Of a stretch of DNA of 64,000 bases, positions 58,400-64,000 are shown in pieces (position 1 is the stretch's first letter; each line of letters starts with the position of its first letter). The notes beneath the pieces were generated by a model that saw only the letters and a program-made list of their open reading frames with translations, had not been told where the DNA came from and did no database searches. Source of the DNA: Rotaria sp. Silwood1 (lineage: Eukaryota > Rotifera > Eurotatoria > Philodinida > Philodinidae); assembly GCA_905250075.1 (NCBI GenBank), contig CAJNOP010000099.1, forward strand, positions 451,967 to 515,966. The letters run 5' to 3'. The position numbers and the translations under genes are program-made.

Positions 58400-61240
58400 A
58401 AATATTTCCATTTGATTATGTCATCGACGATCACAGTACAAATGAATCATTCATAAATATTTCAATTAAAATATTTTGCTCCATTCGAGTCAAACATTTG
58501 GAGTTCATTACATAATCAACAAACACAAGAAAAATTAATAATTCGTCGTAAGCTCTATTCAAATAATTCGCTTACTTGGAACCAAACATTTAGAGTTGAA
58601 TATAACAACGCCGACTAACGACCAATGAATAACACCTCTTAAGTCCTATTCAAATATGTTGACCCAATTTGAAGCAAAGATATTTGCTTCATTATATCAT
58701 CAACGAACATACGACAAATGAAGTTTTCATACAAATCTTGGAGTCAAATATTTTGCTCACTTCGACGCAAACATTTGGAGTTGATTATAACATCGACTAC
58801 CAACTATAAATGAATCATTGCTGCTAAGTTCTATTCAAATAGTTTGACTCAATTCGAATCAAAGATTTGGAGATGATTATATGACTAATGAACACACAAC
58901 AAATCAAGAATTCATGAGAATTTCTATTCAAATACTTTGCTTCCTTTGAAGCAAAGGTTTGTACTTGATTATATGATCTACGAAAACAGGAAGAGTCAAT
59001 AAAGTATCTCATGTTCTATTCAAATATTTCATTCGACTCCGAGAAACGATTTCGAGTAGAGTATATCAGTGACAAACACACGAAAAATCAACAATTGATC
59101 CATAGTCCTGTTCAAATGTTTTGTTTACTTCCAAGCAAAAGATTTGCACTTGATTATATCATCAGCGAACACACGACAAATCAATAATTCATATAAAGTT
59201 CTATTAAAATACTTCGCTTGCTTCGAAGCAACAATTTTCACTTGATTTTATCATCATCGAACACATAACCAATCAACAATTCATTTGCATTGGAACTTCT
59301 ATTAAAATACTTCGCATGCTTCGAAGCAACCATTTAGAGTTAATTACATGACCAACGAATAATCGACAATGAATAATTCTATGCAAATCCCTATTCAAAT
59401 ACTCTGCTCAATTCGAATCAAAAATTTGAAGTTGATTATATAATCGACGACAACATGACAAATCAATAACTCCTGCCAAGGTCTATTCAAATACTTTTAC
59501 TCAATTCGAACCAAATATTTGAAGTTGGTTCTATGATCGACGACAACACGACAAATCAATAATTCGTGCCAAGGTCTATTCAAATACTTTTACTCTATTC
59601 GAACCAAATATTTGAAGTTGGTTATATGATCGATGAAAACAAGACAAAGAAATAATTCATTTGAAGTTCTATTCAAACATTTTTACTCAATTCTAAGGAA
59701 CGATTTCGACTAGGTTATATCATCGACCAATATACGACAAATGAATAGTTCATACAAGTTTTAAAGTCAAATATTTTTCGTAATTCGAAGCAAAGATTTA
59801 GAGTTGATTATATGATCCACACACACACATAAGAAACGACTAATTCACAGTAAATTCTATTCAAATATTTTGCTAAAATTCGTAGAAAAGATTTACAGTT
59901 GTGTATATGACCGACGAGCACACGAGAAATGAATAATTTATACAAATATCGGAGTCGAATAGTTTGTTCAATTCGAAAAAGAGATTTAAAATATGTTATA
60001 TGATCGACGAAGACACAACAAATGAATAATTTTACAAACTTCTATTCAAATATTGTGCTCATTTCGAAATCAAGATGTGCAGTGTATTATATGATCGACG
60101 ACAGCACGACAAATCAATAATTCGTGTCAAGTTCTATTCAAATATTTTCCCTAGTATGAAGCAAAGATTTGGAGATGATTATATGACGAACGAATACACG
60201 ACAAAACAATAAGTCATAGGGAAGTCTATTCAAATTCAAATATTTCGCTTGCTTGATAGCAAAGATTTGCTCTTGATTACGCCATCAACCAAGACACGAA
60301 AAATTAATAATTCATAAAAAATTCGATTCAAATACCTCGCTTGGTTCGAAGCAAAGATTAGCATTTGATTATCTGATCAACGAAAATAGGACAGATCAAT
60401 AATTCATGTCAAGTTCTATTCAAATATTTTCCCTACTATGAAGCAAGGATTTGGAGATGATTATATGACTAACGAACACATAAAAAATCAAGAATTCACA
60501 GGAATTTCTATTCCAATACCTCGCTTTCTTCGAAGCAAAGATTTGCCTTTGATTATAAGATCGACGAAAATAGAACAAATCAATAAGGTATTCCAAGTTC
60601 TATTCAAATATTTGGCCTCGTTCGAAGCAGTGATTTGGAGTTGATTATGACATGAACAAATACACGACAAAGCAATAATTCATTTTAAGTGCTTTTCAAA
60701 GACCTCGCTTGCTTCAAAGCAAAGATTTACAGTTGACCATGTCATGAATGAACACATGAAAAATTAATAAATCCAACACTAACCGTATTAAAATATTTCG
60801 CTGAGTGCGAAGAAAACGTTTGAAGTTGTTTGTATAATTGAGATGTACAGGATAGTTGAATAATTTGCCGTATTATTTTATAGAAATATTTGATTCAAGT
60901 CGAAGGAAAGATTTCGAGGTGATTATATGATCAGCAAGCAGACGAGAAATGAATAGTTCACACAAATGTGGTAGTCAAATATTTTACACAACTCGATTCA
61001 AGCAGATAGTGTTGGTTATATGATCGACAAACCCAAAACAAATGAATAATTCATAGTAAATTTCTTTTGAAATATTTTGTACAATTCGATTCAAGCAGAT
61101 GGTGTTGGTTATATGATCGACAAACCCATAATAAATGAATAATTTATAGTAAGTTCTATTCGAATATTTTACTGAATACGAAGGAATGTTTGGAGTTGTA
61201 TACATTATGTACGAACACATGACAACTCAATAAACAACTA
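58400..61240. repeat. ~92-bp degenerate satellite array, ~30 copies
   Basis: Units share 'gttctattcaaatattttgctc', 'aattcgaagcaaagattt', 'gagttgattatatgatc' and 'gacgaacacacgacaaatcaa', split by variable bases. Landmarks at about 58554, 58645, 58740, 58832, 58921 and 59012 give 90-95-base spacing, and this continues to about 61240. Copies diverge strongly, so the array is old. Confidence 0.85.
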
Positions 61241-61301
61241 CCAGCTTGAGCGTTGTATTCAAATATTGCATTCTATGATTTAACCGGCATGTTTATCCTG
61301 C

Positions 61302-61415
61302 TTAGAAACGTATGGTATAGGAACCTTGATTCGTCGCCGTTGCCTGTGGCATGTAGATTGTTACTACCAATACGAAGAGGACGACCAAATAAACCATTGG
61401 ACTGATCTTCTGCAT
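61302..61415 (-). CDS. tiny secreted peptide precursor
   Basis: The 37-codon minus-strand frame starts at ATG 61415 (MQKISPMVYLVVLFVLVVTI, then YMPQATA) and ends NQGSYTIRF before TAA. The first ~27 residues form a clear signal peptide, leaving a mature peptide of about ten residues with a C-terminal Arg-Phe. A TATAAAG box on the minus strand (61511-61505) lies about 95 bases upstream, the same distance as for the macin gene. No dibasic cleavage site or amidation glycine is present, so RFamide neuropeptide identity is not supported. It is an unknown small secreted peptide, or the first exon of a longer one. Confidence 0.45.
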   Translation of the reverse strand: MQKISPMVYLVVLFVLVVTIYMPQATATNQGSYTIRF

Positions 61416-61504
61416 TGTCGTTTTTTGCTGTTTAACGGTTTAGTAGAGAATGGTAGATGAATACGAAGAAGTCTGTAAATAGAATAGTACTACAGTTTTG
61501 CTGC

Positions 61505-61511
61505 TGCTTTA
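61505..61511 (-). promoter_or_regulatory. TATA box of the tiny secreted peptide gene
   Basis: TATAAAG on the minus strand, about 90-95 bases before the ATG. Confidence 0.4.
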
Positions 61512-61672
61512 TACATACATCGATAGCTGAGCAACTACGAACCAAAGAGAAAAAAAAGCACTGTTTGATGGATGAAGGGCGATCGTTTTATTCTTTGTTC
61601 ATAGAGGGATAAAGGTGGATGTCATTTTTTCCGGAAGAGAGAGAGAGAGACTGATTCATTTTCTTCCAGAAA

Positions 61673-61704
61673 GGGTGTGGCTGGGGTGTGGGGTGGGTGT
61701 GGGT
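61673..61704. repeat. G-rich telomere-like scrap without C arm
   Basis: GGGTGTGGCTGGGGTGTGGG and a further GTGGGTGTGGG occur with no facing C-rich arm. Confidence 0.65.
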
Positions 61705-61784
61705 CAAGCGGAAAAAAGCAGATTTTAGCATGTAAAATCTTTAAAATTTCTCAACATCTTTAAAAATCTTTAAAAATCATATAT

Positions 61785-62360
61785 TAGAGCGGGTAGGAGT
61801 AGGAAGTTACCTTTACCGGTAACTGGTACTGGTATCCTTGAGGCCACAAGTCCTACTATAGAGGATATCCTTGGGTTCTCACGTTCTATACTAAGGGAGT
61901 GACTTTGGCTCCTCAAGTCCTATACTGGGGGAGGGGATATCCTTGAGTCCTCAAGTCCTACTATAGAGGGTACCATTGGGGCCACAAATCCTATCATACT
62001 GGGGTATCATTGGGTCCTCATCTCCTATTATAGAGGAGAACGCTTGGGTTCTCAAGTCCTACACTAAGGAAGTACCCGTGGGTCCTAAAGTTCTTCTATA
62101 GGGAGGCACTCTTCGGTCCTCAAGTCCTATACTAAGGGGTTACCCTTCAGTCCTCAAGCACTACTAACGGGCGGTACCCTTAGGTCCGCAAGTCTTACTA
62201 TAGAGAGGTACCCTTGGATGCTAAAGTTCTGCTATAGGAGGTACCGTTGGGTCCCAAATCCTACTATAGCGGGCTACCCTTTGGTCCTCAAGTTGTATAC
62301 TAGCGGAAACTCTTGGGCCTTCAGGTACTATACTAGGAGGTACCCTTGGGTCCTCAAGTA
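61785..62360 (+). repeat. minisatellite, ~38-bp unit, ~15 copies
   Basis: Units read 'gtcctcaagtcctactatag' then 'aggtacccttgg', with irregular substitutions. The same unit occurs in reverse orientation at 63740-64000. Confidence 0.85.
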
Positions 62361-63739
62361 CTACATTGAAAAAAAATAAGATACCACACGATACCAAAGA
62401 TAGTTTCGTAATCTCTACAAAACTTTAAAAGGGTTTCCTGCGAAGTGTGAAACTTAAAAAGGTGTCGAATTTTGTAACGAATTCGATACCTTTTAGAGAT
62501 TTCGTATGAGACATTTGAGATCTTCCAAAAATATTCCTGAAGCTTCGACAATGATTTTGAGCCTATCTTGGGTTTTTACCAAGCCTTAAAAAATGTTTCG
62601 ATTTCGTTACAAAAAAATTTTCGTACGGTACCATAGTTTTTTTCAGAGTACTATTGGAATTACCTTTGGATCCTTAAATTCTACTCCCCGTAAACTTCAT
62701 CCCCTTCATAAATGTCATTATTCAATCATTCTGTAGACACAAATACAAGAACAGCTGAATTATTCGTCCACAGCCGCAGCTGAAAAATATCAACGAACAA
62801 AGGAGAAAAGAAAAGTCCATGCAAGCTAACTTGACTTCACCACTATCGCTCCTCTGGTACATACATGAGCCGAATCTATTTGCCCATTAGCCAACCAGTT
62901 GTTTGACCACAACTGATCAAGCAATATATAGCTTTCCATAATAACAGAACAGTATCGCATTACAACTTCAGAGTACGTAAGTATCGTTCTCCTATTCAAC
63001 ACTAAAACCTCATTTTCAACAAAACAGCGAAAACGACGACATGTGAAATCCTTCGCTTCTGAGTAATAAATGAAATCAGGTTCCACTTACCAGTCATACT
63101 TTCAAATTGACGATACAAAAGTTTCTGACCGATCTCCACTTCTTCGGAATGCCGTCTCTTCGATCGACAAAATTGACTGCAGAATTCTGAGAGACTAACC
63201 CCAGGCTCCGGTTTTCCGACGCCGATATAGACTCTCCAGCCTTTATAAAAGTTCGTTATTTTCTCAAAAAACCATCCTTACGATGAATAATGCAGATGTC
63301 GAATTTTTCTTTATCCCACCCTCAGTTATTTCCCAAGCTAATAATAACTTTTCTCGGACACTTACTAGTTGAAAAAGGTTAGGTTACACCACTATTCTCT
63401 ATCCGATAGCGCTTCAGAAACTATCAGCACCCAATCCGATAGCATCTCGCCAAATCCACTTCTTCTATCGAGTGGCACTTCAAAACTATTGGGCAATCGC
63501 TCATAAATAGTTTTAAAGACTTCAGAAACCTGTATACATGAGTCCATAAGGCCATAGACGTACCTCCTCAGACTGTCGGTCATGACTCATCACCTCCTCC
63601 AGATTATAGATCATGTGGAATTGAAGGTACATCGATAGTTGGGAAGTTTGAGGGACCTAATCGTTACAATCATCAGATAACAGACAAGTTAGTGTCCTCA
63701 TCATAGCCCTAGAACGAGGAAACTGCCCCGCTACCAGCC
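62361..63739 (-). other. segment between inverted minisatellites, possible short spliced transcript
   Basis: The minus strand shows weak coding signs. A TATAAAGG box lies near 63247, followed by the open frame GVSLSEFCSQFCRSKRRHSE and ...YRQFESMT. A GTAAGT...CTCAG intron (~39 bp) follows, then EAKDFTCRRFRCFVENEVLV to a TAG near 62830. Another minus-strand frame lies at 63620-63392 (MSHDRQSEE, ... NSFEVPLDRRSGFGEML). Neither resembles a known family. Flanking inverted minisatellites suggest a mobile or foldback unit. Confidence 0.3.
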
Positions 63740-64000
63740 ACCCGGTAACTGTAAGGTCGGATACCTAGTACCCCCTAGTGCACGACTAGAGGATCCAAGG
63801 ATACCGTCTAGTTTGCGACATGAGAATCCAAGACTAACCCCCTATAGAAGGCCTTGAGGATCCAAGCGCACCCCCTATAGTAGTACCTGAGAACCCAAGG
63901 ATACCTTCCTATAGTAGAACTTGAGAATCCAAGCGTACCCCGCTATAATAGTACTTGAGGACCTAAGGATACTCCCCATAGTAGGACTTATGGTCCCAAG
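63740..64000 (-). repeat. inverted minisatellite, runs off the window end
   Basis: Units 'gaggatccaag(c/g)(a/g)taccccctatagtag' are the reverse complement of the array at 61785-62360. The array is incomplete at the window edge. Confidence 0.8.

Noticed and set aside
58400..61240. CRISPR-like array (regular repeats with variable bases between)
   Set aside because: The repeats are degenerate, with no constant repeat/spacer division and no cas genes. The host is eukaryotic.
61302..61415. RFamide neuropeptide precursor
   Set aside because: There is no Gly for amidation and no dibasic processing site. The Arg-Phe end may be chance.

Overview
The window looks like nuclear DNA of a bdelloid rotifer (Adineta/Rotaria type). 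The evidence is: AT-rich sequence with sparse, short-intron genes; an ADP-ribosyltransferase fused to a long TPR array, a gene type known to be expanded in bdelloids; a methyltransferase that looks fungal but carries spliceosomal introns; Penelope-like and Helitron remnants; and about 25 blocks of (TGTGGG)n-like DNA, the bdelloid telomere unit. Species is not determinable from the sequence alone. No rRNA, tRNA, CRISPR or prokaryotic operon was seen.

Layout. 1-17 kb: a macin-type antimicrobial peptide gene; two candidate cut-and-paste elements; a Helitron remnant (5433-7377) with a PIF1-like helicase tail; a secreted histidine-rich repeat protein; a 1.2-kb inverted-repeat element; subtelomere-like repeats and telomere-like arrays; then the three-exon methyltransferase (13935-14976). 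At 16.7-17.2 kb lies the 3' part of a Penelope-like GIY-YIG endonuclease, cut off next to a 100-N gap. 17.3-48.1 kb: a block that starts with CCCACA repeats and ends with TGTGGG repeats, the orientation expected of a telomere at each end. It contains the ART-TPR gene, a right-handed beta-helix protein, a four-exon secreted chitin-binding/lectin-like protein, an F-box protein, remnants of a GPCR and of a flavohemoglobin, and an E2 ubiquitin-conjugating enzyme broken by a stop. 48.2-64 kb: after the second 100-N gap, the 5' part of the same GIY-YIG reading frame, a TRAF MATH-domain fragment, further telomere-like foldbacks, mariner-like and GCGACACA foldback elements, a 2.8-kb array of ~92-bp satellite, a tiny secreted peptide gene, and a terminal element flanked by inverted minisatellites.

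Two observations stand out. First, the two halves of one GIY-YIG motif lie 31 kb apart on the same strand. Each abuts the same ~42-bp inverted terminal sequence and a 4-bp overlap, so the region between is either a giant nested insertion or a scaffolding artefact around a small element. Second, the telomere-like blocks are mostly foldbacks (G-rich arm, short spacer, C-rich arm), and some separate loci share the same non-telomeric spacer. That suggests mobile or copied hairpins rather than simple telomere relics.

The intact genes mostly encode secreted or defence-type products (antimicrobial peptide, chitin-binding and beta-helix proteins, His-rich protein, ART-TPR). There is no evidence that they form one pathway. 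The setting is typical of gene-poor, transposon-rich, subtelomere-like accessory DNA.
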